A DNA stretch of 64,000 bases from an uncultured Clostridia bacterium (GTDB lineage: Bacteria; Bacillota; Clostridia; Christensenellales; CAG-138), in assembly GCA_946411635.1 (NCBI GenBank), contig CAMKES010000001.1, positions 357,656-421,655 of the forward strand, in the 5' to 3' direction. Made by a program: the position numbers and the translations under genes. Shown in pieces: positions 25,079 to 34,200 of this stretch; the stretch's first letter is position 1; each line of letters begins with the position of its first letter. Below the pieces are notes generated by a model. The model did not search any database and was not told where the DNA came from. It was given only the letters and a program-made list of their open reading frames with translations.

Positions 25079-25948
25079 TCAGTGGGAACCCTTGTATCCC
25101 ACGCCGTATTCGGTCGTATAATAGTCGATCCGCTTCGATTGATCGTACAGCGGCGGATAGATGTTTTCGCCCGGTTCAATCCCGGCAAGCCGGCACACCG
25201 CTTCGTGACAGCGAATGGTCATCTCTTTGCGGCGTTCGTTGATCGGAAGCGTCCGATCGGGCAAGATCGGCTCCCCGATGCGGAGCGTGATCGTTGCGAT
25301 CTGGCGGAAAATCGTTTTGCGGATCCGGCCGGGTTCCCGGAACGAGAAGCCCATCGGCAAGACCGGCTTGTCGCAGTCGATCGCAATACGGATCGCGCCC
25401 GTTTTGAACGGACGGACCGGCGCGTAGTATTCCCACATGCTGCCCTCTGCATAGATCTGCAGCCACTCGTGATCCTCAGTCAGAAGTTTGTTGATCGCCT
25501 TCAGATACGCTTTTGTAGCGGGGATTCCCGTTTCCGGGATCGGAATGCCGCCGGTCAGTCGGATCAGCGTGCCGAATTCGCCGTTGATATCGGGCGCCCA
25601 GCTCAACACGTTCGGACGCACGGGACAGATCGCCTTAGTGATCGCAAGATAGTCCCACATATGCACGTGGTTCGATACGGAAACCACGCCGCCGCTCAGC
25701 AGTTCCCTGTTCTTTTTCAGGTTCTCTCGCCCCTCGATCTTCAGGCCGAGACGGATCGTGCAGAGCGGGAACACGATCACGCGCAAAAGCGCGCGCAGGA
25801 GATTCTGCTTCCGCAGAAACGCTTTCGAGCGATCGACGTACGGATACTCCGCGTCGAACACGATCCCTTTGTCTTTTTTGACGATCAGATAGTGCCGGTC
25901 GGTATCCTCCGGATACGGGAATCGATTTGTTTTCGGGTCAAACGTCAT
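25079..25948 (-). CDS. 1-acyl-glycerol-3-phosphate acyltransferase family protein (PlsC-like)
   Basis: 289-residue LPLAT-family enzyme. The catalytic HX4D motif is SNHVHMWDYLAI near residues 92-103, and an EGSMWEYY segment near 169 fits the acceptor-binding block. Relatives esterify the sn-2 position of lysophosphatidate in phospholipid synthesis. GGAG precedes the ATG. It is twelve bases upstream of the DUF4298 gene and probably co-transcribed with it. Confidence 0.85.
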   Translation of the reverse strand: MTFDPKTNRFPYPEDTDRHYLIVKKDKGIVFDAEYPYVDRSKAFLRKQNLLRALLRVIVFPLCTIRLGLKIEGRENLKKNRELLSGGVVSVSNHVHMWDYLAITKAICPVRPNVLSWAPDINGEFGTLIRLTGGIPIPETGIPATKAYLKAINKLLTEDHEWLQIYAEGSMWEYYAPVRPFKTGAIRIAIDCDKPVLPMGFSFREPGRIRKTIFRQIATITLRIGEPILPDRTLPINERRKEMTIRCHEAVCRLAGIEPGENIYPPLYDQSKRIDYYTTEYGVGYKGSH

Positions 25949-25974
25949 TCTTCATTCTCCAAATCAGTAAATCA

Positions 25975-26331
25975 TTAACAGTCATTCTTATCTGCCGTTT
26001 CCTTTGGCAGGGAAATCTCAATCCCGACAACCCCGTATTTCTTTTGCGCGTCAACTGAGTAATAGAACTCCATATCGGCGGGTTTTGCTTCTGATATCGT
26101 TTCTTCCGTATATCCGCATTTCAGAAGCGGCAGGGATTTATAAAGTTCCTCAAAGCTGTCAAAGCGGTGAAGTGCAGCGACAGCAGTTTCAAGTGTTTCA
26201 GCGGTTTCCGTGTTCGTAAAAACAATGGTATCGCCCGGTTTGATTTTTTGGCGCTTCTCATCGAATAAACGAAGCTCGATCGTCTTTTCCCCGCTCTTTA
26301 TCATTTCAAACGGAGCCGGCGTCAGATTCAT
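25975..26331 (-). CDS. ASCH domain protein
   Basis: 118 residues with the ASCH fold signature at the N-terminus: FEMIKSGEKTIELRLFDEKR followed by IKPGDTIVFTN. ASCH domains are small RNA-binding or RNA-modifying modules. The ATG at 26331 gives the usual family start, although no good Shine-Dalgarno lies at the right distance and the frame is open 15 codons further. It begins the lower-GC accessory stretch, and two inverted repeats lie just upstream. Confidence 0.8.
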   Translation of the reverse strand: MNLTPAPFEMIKSGEKTIELRLFDEKRQKIKPGDTIVFTNTETAETLETAVAALHRFDSFEELYKSLPLLKCGYTEETISEAKPADMEFYYSVDAQKKYGVVGIEISLPKETADKNDC

Positions 26332-26369
26332 GGAATGCGTAGCCTCTTCTCTCCGTAAAAGCGCCACCG

Positions 26370-26420
26370 GCTCCACGTGCCTTGGAGCAGCAGGTCAAAT
26401 AAAAAGGCTTGTATTTGACC
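26370..26420. repeat. Two adjacent inverted repeats in a 183-base gap
   Basis: GCTCCA-N7-TGGAGC (26370-26388) and the longer GGTCAAATA-N10-TATTTGACC (26393-26420), both perfect. They sit between the ASCH and DUF4180 genes. No T tract follows, so neither looks like a terminator. The rest of 26332-26514 holds no supportable gene. Confidence 0.6.
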
Positions 26421-26514
26421 CGCTGGTTCATCCCAATGAAGGAATGGGCAATTTCCCGGTATCGGTCAGGGTTGAGACAGTAGGATGAATATCAGCAGAC
26501 CGATAAACTGGAAT

Positions 26515-26877
26515 TTATCGTGTCAGCATATCAATAGCTTCATCTTCTGTGGCTGTAAAGAACACATCTTTGCCTTTATTGCTTTCATAGATAAAATCCT
26601 TTAAGGGTTTGCTCGTATAGTGAGAATAGTCCCCGAAAATGGCAATGCGACCCTCGTAATTGACATACTTTTGTAGAATCTCTCCTGCAAGTCCACTGCT
26701 TAGGATAAAAAATTCCTCGGCAATAAGCTTTTTGTCAATGACAATATTTTTTGTTCCAATATCATATTTTGCACTCATCAGTACATCCAGTGCGGTTTGT
26801 GCATCTGTGATAACAGGTTCTTCAGCATTTATGACTGCACAGATAATGCCATTCTTTTCTATTTTATTTATTTCCAA
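26515..26877 (-). CDS. DUF4180 family protein
   Basis: 120 residues. The segments ITDAQTALDVLMSAKYD, KYVNYEGRIAIFGDYSHYTS and KPLKDFIYESNKGKDVFF match DUF4180, a small family of unknown role. Codon use is visibly AT-richer than in the flanking core genes. The start is taken as TTG 26877, eight bases after GGAGG; the GTG at 26886 overlaps that Shine-Dalgarno. Confidence 0.8.
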   Translation of the reverse strand: MEINKIEKNGIICAVINAEEPVITDAQTALDVLMSAKYDIGTKNIVIDKKLIAEEFFILSSGLAGEILQKYVNYEGRIAIFGDYSHYTSKPLKDFIYESNKGKDVFFTATEDEAIDMLTR

Positions 26878-26905
26878 TATTATCACCTCCCCAAATCCCG
26901 ATTAT

Positions 26906-27550
26906 TTATTTAGCCTCCGCCGCCTTGATAGCACCGAGGCAGTGTATCCTTACGACGCGGTTGCCGTCGGTTTCCGATATCTGCCGCAACAGTTCCAAAT
27001 ATGGTCTGACAAACTCCGGTCTGCGCTTGCCGAGGACCCGGAAGATTTCCGGCGCTTCCATTCTGACCTTATCATCCGCGTCATGAAGGAGTTCCGCAAA
27101 TACCGGCATATGATCCGCGTAGACGTTCGGCGTGTTCGTGGCGATGTTTTCCGACGCCCAGATAAAGCTCAGTCTAACGTTCGCCGCCTCGTCGGAAGCA
27201 AAGCGGAACAGCCCTGTCCAGTACGGCTCGATCAAGGAATAGTCGGCGCGTCCGATCCTGCCGAGAGCATTCACTGCACGCTCCCGCAAAAGCGACTCCG
27301 GGTTGTCCAGGAAAGGCACGATCATAGGCACCACGTCCTGCACTGACCTCGGATACGCAAGCCCCATCTCACCGAGCAGCCAGAGCGCCTTTGCCTGTAT
27401 TTTCACGGATTCATGGGCGAGGAGAGACGAAACGTACGGTATGCTTTCTTCCCATCTGTCTTTGTCCTTTGTCAGTATTCCGAGTTCTTTATAAAGCTCT
27501 GATTCGGTCAAACTGTTTTCTCTCCAAGCTATTTTATTGAGACTGTCCAT
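26906..27550 (-). CDS. HEAT-repeat protein
   Basis: 214 residues made of alpha-helical HEAT-like repeats, for example VKIQAKALWLLGEMGLAYP, LLRERAVNALGRIG, ANVRLSFIWASENIA and VRMEAPEIFRVLGKRRPE. Such repeats usually mediate protein or nucleic-acid contacts; no catalytic motif is seen. Its 5' end overlaps the Nudix gene by 22 bases. Confidence 0.75.
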   Translation of the reverse strand: MDSLNKIAWRENSLTESELYKELGILTKDKDRWEESIPYVSSLLAHESVKIQAKALWLLGEMGLAYPRSVQDVVPMIVPFLDNPESLLRERAVNALGRIGRADYSLIEPYWTGLFRFASDEAANVRLSFIWASENIATNTPNVYADHMPVFAELLHDADDKVRMEAPEIFRVLGKRRPEFVRPYLELLRQISETDGNRVVRIHCLGAIKAAEAK

Positions 27551-27978
27551 GTGTCTCCATCGACCAGGTACTGAAATTCCGTCAGAGCGGGATCGTTTAT
27601 CACCCGCATTAAGTCCTCAAAATCATCAACCGTGTTTATCTCCGAAAGGTGATTGCTTTCCACCCATTCCATCTGACCCTCATCAGAAGATTTGAGTGTC
27701 CCGCTGAATTCGGCGGCTTTGAACAGGAGAACAACGTATCGTCCGTCCTGAATCGGAAATTGTTTCACTCCTACAAGACGAGGATTCTTTACGTCCAGCC
27801 CCGTTTCTTCTTTCATTTCTCGGATCACTGCGTCAACGAACGATTCTCCCGGTTCCACGTGTCCTCCTGGCAGTGCATATCCGTGCCATTCTTTCTTTAT
27901 TCTGTTTTGAAGCAGTATCTTGTTGCCGTCTTCGACCAAGCACAATACTGTCAACTCTACATTCTCTGTTCTGCTCAT
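27529..27978 (-). CDS. Nudix hydrolase (MutT/8-oxo-dGTPase-like)
   Basis: 149-residue Nudix protein. The complete Nudix box GX5EX7REUXEEXGU is visible from GGHVEPGESF to REMKEETGLDV near residues 38-63. VELTVLCLVEDGNKILLQNR at the N-terminus and KQFPIQDGRYVVLLFKA fit MutT-type sanitising enzymes. The substrate cannot be specified. No Shine-Dalgarno at normal spacing is seen before the ATG at 27978. Confidence 0.85.
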   Translation of the reverse strand: MSRTENVELTVLCLVEDGNKILLQNRIKKEWHGYALPGGHVEPGESFVDAVIREMKEETGLDVKNPRLVGVKQFPIQDGRYVVLLFKAAEFSGTLKSSDEGQMEWVESNHLSEINTVDDFEDLMRVINDPALTEFQYLVDGDTWTVSIK

Positions 27979-27985
27979 TTTGATA

Positions 27986-28150
27986 TCATTGTTCCTTCTT
28001 CACATACGTAATCTGGATATCGTAGCCCAGCTTTTCGAGCATATCCACGAACACCTTATTCACGATGCCGTCCTTCTTATTTATCGGCCTGCTGATGTAC
28101 GGAGCCGAAGTCCCCACCATCTCCGCAAGCTGCGCCTCATTCGATCCCTG
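27986..28150 (-). pseudogene. 5'-truncated XRE-type helix-turn-helix gene
   Basis: A reading frame ending at 27986 contains NEAQLAEMVGTSAPYISR, a typical XRE recognition helix pair, and then NKVFVDMLEKLGYDIQITYV, the usual C-terminal tail. The N-terminal helix is missing: the homology begins about where the M3 peptidase gene ends, and further upstream the frame is merely the shadow of that gene. No start codon with a Shine-Dalgarno is available. It looks like the 3' remnant of a small regulator joined to the end of the peptidase gene. Confidence 0.6.
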
Positions 28151-29819
28151 TGATATCAAAGCTGTCAAGCCACCTTTTTGCCGCCTCACTTACTCGCTTC
28201 AAGCAATCCTCGTCGAACGGTGAATGTAAGCCGGCGTTCCTGATCAGCTCGACGAAAGGACGGGTGCCGCCCTGGCAAACGAGTGCCATATAAAGATCCC
28301 ATGCTTCCTTGGGATCGTTTTGCATGATCGCCCAGACTTCCAGTCCAACCACGCCTGTCAGCACATAGTCGATATACATGAAAGGTTCCTCGATGATATG
28401 CCCCTGCTGCTGCCAAAGCATACCCTCACCGTAGTATGGTATCTCGCCGTCGAATTTGATCCACGGCTCGTAGATAGCCTCAAGCCGGTTCCATTCTGCG
28501 CGGCGCTCTGCAAACGTCCACTCCGGATGCTCAAATACGGAATGCTCAAAATGATCGATCATCGTACCGTAGGTGATAAATGCTATGCTTTCTCCGATGA
28601 GGGAGTATGTATATTTCTGTGCGTCTTCACCGAAAAACCCTGCCGCGTTCTGTAGCGCAATCAGCTCCATGCACATGGAATGCAGCTCTGTAATGTCCTC
28701 GCTTGGCTGAACGTAATCCACCGGGACGCGCTTTCTGTTCATCCAGTAGGCGAAGGTATGCCCTGCCTCGTGCATGAAAGAACGCACGGAATCACCCGAG
28801 CCGTTCAGATCGACCATGATAAACGGCGATTCGGCAAGCGGCAGATACAGATCGACACCTCCGCCTGCGTGAAGGAACATCATCTCGTTTTTTGTCATGT
28901 GACGAAAGAATTCGCCTGCCTCCGGGGAAAGCGAATCAAAGAGCTTCTGCCCTTCACTTACCAGATAGTCATCACCCCCTGCGGGATGCGGATTGCCGCT
29001 TTTAAAAAAGAATTCGTTGTCCGAATAGGGCATGGGGTAGGTGCTGCCAATCCGCCTGGCTTGCTGACGCTTGATGGCGTCAGCAATGGGCACTACGTAT
29101 TTCACCACCCGCTCACGAAACCTCGCCACGTCATCCTTTGTAAAGGTGCGTCTCAGCCTGCAGTATTCATAGTGGATGTATCCGTCGAAACCCATTTTCT
29201 TACCGATGCTCTCGCGCAGACGCACGAGCTCTCCGAAAACGTTGTCGAGGGATTCCGCAATCTCACGCCAGCCTGCGCCTTCGGATTTGTATGCGGCGAA
29301 ACGACGTGCGCCGTTTTCGTCTTGCTCCAGCTCACCGATCTCATCGTAACCGACCGTTTTGCCCTCAAAGCAGAACTCCTCAACTTCGAACTCTTCGTAT
29401 TTCTCGACCAGTTCTGCCTCCCGCTGCAGATCAGAAACGATCTCCGGAGACTTGGTTTTCCTGTCGAATTCGGCGTTCAGAAGCATCATATCGCCGTACT
29501 CGGCTGCAAATTCTGCCCGGAACGGAGAATCGAGCATCGCCTCTGCCCAGGCTTTGCTGTACCCCTCAAGTTCCGCATCGAAGCTACGCCAGAAAGCGCG
29601 CTCTTCCTTGTAAAACTCATCGTCCTCATCCATGTTGCGGCGTATGAACGACACAATGGACATCGTTTTGGTGATCTTTTGTTTTTCTTCCCACGCGAGA
29701 AAGATCAGGCGGGCTTCCTCATAATTGCCTGCGTTTTTTAATTGCCTGATCAGTTCGCCTAATTCGGCCTTCAACCTTTCGGGATCGGGGCGATGATATT
29801 GTATTTCTGAAAACTTCAT
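28137..29819 (-). CDS. M3 family oligoendopeptidase (PepF-like)
   Basis: 560-residue zinc metallopeptidase. The active site is SFMHEAGHTFAYW (HEXXH form) near residue 351, with the downstream Glu in SEDITELHSMCMELIAL. A C-terminal YIDYVLTGVVGLEVW and the helical body fit oligoendopeptidase F relatives that cut short peptides in the cytoplasm. The ATG at 29819 is chosen because GGAGG lies nine bases before it; an in-frame ATG two codons upstream is too close. It heads the accessory patch and its stop abuts the HTH remnant. Confidence 0.9.
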   Translation of the reverse strand: MKFSEIQYHRPDPERLKAELGELIRQLKNAGNYEEARLIFLAWEEKQKITKTMSIVSFIRRNMDEDDEFYKEERAFWRSFDAELEGYSKAWAEAMLDSPFRAEFAAEYGDMMLLNAEFDRKTKSPEIVSDLQREAELVEKYEEFEVEEFCFEGKTVGYDEIGELEQDENGARRFAAYKSEGAGWREIAESLDNVFGELVRLRESIGKKMGFDGYIHYEYCRLRRTFTKDDVARFRERVVKYVVPIADAIKRQQARRIGSTYPMPYSDNEFFFKSGNPHPAGGDDYLVSEGQKLFDSLSPEAGEFFRHMTKNEMMFLHAGGGVDLYLPLAESPFIMVDLNGSGDSVRSFMHEAGHTFAYWMNRKRVPVDYVQPSEDITELHSMCMELIALQNAAGFFGEDAQKYTYSLIGESIAFITYGTMIDHFEHSVFEHPEWTFAERRAEWNRLEAIYEPWIKFDGEIPYYGEGMLWQQQGHIIEEPFMYIDYVLTGVVGLEVWAIMQNDPKEAWDLYMALVCQGGTRPFVELIRNAGLHSPFDEDCLKRVSEAAKRWLDSFDITGIE

Positions 29820-29870
29820 TGTCATGCTCCTCCGGTTTCTGTATAAAGCTTTCATCAAATTCCGGTTAGT

Positions 29871-31220
29871 CTATTCCTTCGTCATCAATACTACTGTCTC
29901 GACATGCTGCGTGTGCGGGAACATGTCGACCGGCTGAACGCTCTGAACGCAAAAGCCGAAGGACGAGAGGATCTTCACGTCGCGCGCAAGCGTCGCAGGG
30001 TTGCAGGAAACGTAGACGAGACGCCGTACGCCGCTTTCCGCGATCGCGGACAGCACGGGTTCCTCACAGCCCTTCCGCGGCGGATCGATGACGATCGCGT
30101 CGGGACGCATCCCGTTTTTCACGAGCGAGGGCAGAATGTCCTCCGCAAGTCCGCAGAGAAACTCTGCGTTGCCGACGCCGTTCAAAGCGGCGTTCTTCTT
30201 CGCGTCTTCGATCGCTTCCGGGACGCATTCGATCCCGACGACCTTTCCGGCGTGTTTTGCGATCGCGAGCGAGATCGTGCCGATGCCGCAGTACACGTCC
30301 GCGATCGTTTCATCCGGTTTCGGATCGAGAAACCGGATCGCCGTTTCATACAGAACACGCGTTTGCATGGGATTGACCTGCAGAAAGCTTTGCGGACTGA
30401 CGAGAAACCGAATCCCGTTCTGTTCTTCGACGATCTGCGGCTTTCCGTTTAACAGCGTAAACCGATCGCCGTAGATCACGTTCGTCTGCCGGTCGTTCCG
30501 GCTGTGATACAGCGATTCGACGTTCAGCAAACGAACGAGCGATTCCTTCGCCGGGAGATCCCCTTTCGTGACGACGACGGCCATCCGTTCCCCCGTCGAC
30601 GTGACGCGAACGACGCAGGCGCGAAGGCAGCCCTTCCCCGTCGTTTCATCGTACACGCGGATATGATTCCGGTTCGCCCACTCCGCAACGGTCCGCGCGA
30701 TCGCCGTGACGCGCGCATCCTCGATCGGACAGTCAAACAGCGGGATGAGGCGATGGCTGCGCTCCGCATAGAAGCCGAAAGCGACCGCTCCGTCGACGAA
30801 GCCGAACGGAAAGCTGCCTTTATTGCGATAGCGCCACGGATCGTCCATGCCGAGCGTTTCGGATACGCAGACGTCATTCACCCCGCCGAGCCGTTCCAGA
30901 CAATCGCGAACGATCTGCGTTTTTGCCCTGAGCTGTTCCGGGTACGAAAGATGCATCATCGCGCAGCCGCCGCACTTTGCGAACGCTTCGCATTTGGGTT
31001 CGACGCGGTCAGGCGACGGCTCAAGGATCTCGACGATCTTTGCGATGCAGTACCGTTTCTCGACCTTGATGATATGCGCTCTGACGGTCTCGCCGGGCAA
31101 TGCGAACGGAACGAAGAACGCAACGCCTTCGCTTCTTCCGACGCCCTGCCCCTCGCTCGAAAGAGACGTGATCAAAAGCGTCAGCTCCTGATTCTTTTGA
31201 AACGGATTCACCGGATTCAT
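29871..31220 (-). CDS. rlmD: 23S rRNA (uracil-C5)-methyltransferase, RlmD/RlmCD type
   Basis: 449-residue SAM-dependent RNA methyltransferase. A TRAM domain occupies the first 60 residues, an iron-sulfur cluster motif follows (CEAFAKCGGCAMMHLSYPEQ near residue 78), and the C-terminal catalytic half has ADVYCGIGTISLAIA near residue 310, IDPPRKGCEE near 374 and the catalytic Cys in YVSCNPATLARD near 403. It overlaps the end of dnaE by four bases (ATGA). The exact uridine modified is not readable from sequence. Confidence 0.92.
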   Translation of the reverse strand: MNPVNPFQKNQELTLLITSLSSEGQGVGRSEGVAFFVPFALPGETVRAHIIKVEKRYCIAKIVEILEPSPDRVEPKCEAFAKCGGCAMMHLSYPEQLRAKTQIVRDCLERLGGVNDVCVSETLGMDDPWRYRNKGSFPFGFVDGAVAFGFYAERSHRLIPLFDCPIEDARVTAIARTVAEWANRNHIRVYDETTGKGCLRACVVRVTSTGERMAVVVTKGDLPAKESLVRLLNVESLYHSRNDRQTNVIYGDRFTLLNGKPQIVEEQNGIRFLVSPQSFLQVNPMQTRVLYETAIRFLDPKPDETIADVYCGIGTISLAIAKHAGKVVGIECVPEAIEDAKKNAALNGVGNAEFLCGLAEDILPSLVKNGMRPDAIVIDPPRKGCEEPVLSAIAESGVRRLVYVSCNPATLARDVKILSSFGFCVQSVQPVDMFPHTQHVETVVLMTKE

Positions 31221-34200
31221 TTCAGCACCACGTTTTCTTCACCGAATTCCGACTTCAGCGAACGGATCAGCGATTCGCTCGGATTCACCGACCAATCCTT
31301 CGGCGCGACTTTGGCGATCTTCTTCGCCGTATCGTACAGCACGACGGGCGTGCTGCCCTGGAACGCGTGGATCAGCCGACGCACGCGCTTCTGCTGTTCG
31401 GCGTCCAGATACGGCAAACGGATATAGAGCGTCTTCACCGCATCCTTGAGGGAGCTGATCGAGTCGACAAGGATCGAGTTGGACCGGTCTTCGCGAATCG
31501 AGATCCGACCGGTCAGCATAACGATGTTTTCATCGTAGAACAAGCCGGAACAAGTTTGCAGGACCTTCGGAAACAGCATGAGCTCAACCGAGCCGGTAAC
31601 GCCCTCGAGAACGGCAAGGCCGATCAGCCCGCTTCCGCTCTTGGTCGGACGCTGCTTGCACGAGGTGAGCATGCCGCCGACCGTAACGACCGCGTCGTCG
31701 GAGATCGCGCCAGACCCGTCCGCATCGGAAAGATCCTGAACCGTGTACGGCAGTTTTGAAAGCGGATCCGCAAACGCGTCGAGCGGATGCCCGGAGAGAT
31801 ACAGTCCGGTCGCTTCACGCTCCTTCGCAAGAAGCGCAGAATACGGCAGTTCCGGAAGCGTCTGGATCTTCACGGATGATTGTTCGATCATGTCGCGTCC
31901 GACGTCCAGATCGAAGAGCGAGATCTGCCCCGATTCCCGCTTCTTTTGATCCTTTTGCGCCGCGTCGAGAGCCTGCGCGTAAACGTCCAGAAGACTGCTT
32001 CGCGTATAGTGCATGCCGTCGAAGCATCCTGCGGCGATCAATGCCTCCAGCATGCGCTTGTTTAACCCGTGCGTCCGCGCAACGAAATCGTTGAAGCTTT
32101 TGAACGGACCGTTATCCGATCGATCGCGAACGACGTCGCGCATGACCGTTTCGGAAACGTTTTTCACGGACGACAGACCGAAGCGGATCGCGTCGCCTTC
32201 CACGCTGAACAGCGCCATCGAACGATTGACGTCGGGCGGAAGGATCCGGATGCCGAGCTTGCGGGCGGCGTATACGTAGCCAGATACGCTGTCGGTATCC
32301 TGGCGGTATCCGTTGATCGTGGCGGCGAAAAATTCCGTCGGGAAATAGTGCTTAAGATACGCCGTGCGGTACGAAACGACCGCGTAGCAGGCGGCGTGCG
32401 CTTTGTTGAACGCGTACGATGCGAAATCCATCATTTCATCGAAGATATGGTTCGCGACCGCCTCCGGAACGCCGCGCTTGATCGCGCCGTCCACGCCTTC
32501 CGTTCCGTAAACGAAACTGGTGCGTTCCTTCGCCATGACTTCGTGTTTTTTCTTGGACATGGCGCGTCGAACGAGATCGCTTCGGCCGTAGCTGTAGCCG
32601 GCGAGCGAACGAACGATTTCCATGACCTGCTCCTGATACACCATACAGCCGTAGGTATTCTTCAGGATCGGCTCCATCAGCGGATGCAGATACTCGATAT
32701 CCTTATCGTGCTTTCCGCGCAGATACCGCGGGATCTGCTCCATCGGACCGGGGCGGTACAGGGCGATGCCTGCGATCAGATCCTCGAAGCAGTCAGGCTT
32801 CAGCTGCATCATAAACTGGCGCATGCCGCCGGATTCCAACTGGAACACGGCGTCCGTATCGCCGGAAGCGATCATCTTCCATACATCGGGATCGTCGAAA
32901 TCATTCTTCGAAAAATCGGGAGGCGTCTTGCCCTGCGCCTTGATAAAGGAGATTGCGTCCCGAATGATCGTCAGCGTGCGAAGCCCCAGAAAATCCATCT
33001 TCAGAAGGCCGAGTTCTTCGAGCGTCGTCATCGGGAACTGCGTGGTCAGCGCGCCGTCGTTGCTCGTCAGGGGAACGACGGTGGTCAGCGGAACGCCGGA
33101 GATCACGACGCCGGCCGCATGCGTGGAGCTGTGCCGCGGAAGACCCTCGAGCTTCATCGAAAGGTCCAGCACGCGGCGCATCGTTTCGTCGCTCTCATAA
33201 ACGGCTTTCAATTCAGCGTTCATTTCGATCGCCTCGTGCAGCGTGATCTTCAGCACATTCGGGATCAGCTTCGCAAGGCGATCCGCATCGGCGTACGGCA
33301 CGCGAAGCACGCGCGCGACGTCGCGCACGACGGCCTTCGCCGCCATCGTTCCGAACGTGATGATCTGCGCGACGTGCCCGTCGCCGTACTTGCGTCCGAC
33401 GTAATCGATGACCTCCTGCCGTCTTTCATAGCAAAAGTCCACATCAAAGTCCGGCATGGAAATGCGTTCCGGGTTCAGGAAGCGTTCAAAAAGCAGATTG
33501 TATTTCAGCGGATCGACGTCCGTGATATCGAGGAAATACGCGGCAAGCGAAGCCGCGCCGCTGCCTCTGCCGGGACCGACCATAATATCGTGCGTTTTCG
33601 CATAGTGGATGAAGTCCCAGACGATCAGATAGTAATCGACGAACCCCATCTTCGTGATAATGGACAGCTCGTATTCGAGACGATCGTACGCTTCTTTGCC
33701 GGCATCCGGCATTTTGCGCTGCATGCCTTCCGCGCAGAGCCTGCGAAGATACGCTTCGTTATCCATTCCGTCCGGCGCCGTAAAGTGCGGCAATCTGCGC
33801 ACGCCGAATTCGATCTCAACGCTGCATTTTTCGGCGATCTCGTTTGTGTTGTCCAGCGCGTCGAGATCGTCCGGCAGCATCGCGGCGAGTTCGTCGTATG
33901 ATTTCAGATAGAACTCATCCGCCATCATGCGCATACGATCCGGTTCGTCTACGAAGGTCTGCGTCTGGATGCAGAGAAGAACGTCCTGCGCGTCGGCGTC
34001 CTCTTTTCGTACGTAATGAATATCATTTGTCGCGACCGTCTTGATCCCTAGATCTCGGGCAAGTTTCCGAAGCTTCGGCAGGACTTCTATTTGCTCCGGA
34101 ATTCCGTGATTCTGTAACTCAATATAGAAGTCGTCTCCGAAGGTGTCCTTCAGATACCGGGCGATCTCGTAGGCCTGTTCGTCCTGATGATGCAGAAACG

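Noticed and set aside
32069..33901. 610-residue plus-strand frame opposite dnaE
   Set aside because: Shadow of a fully conserved polymerase gene.
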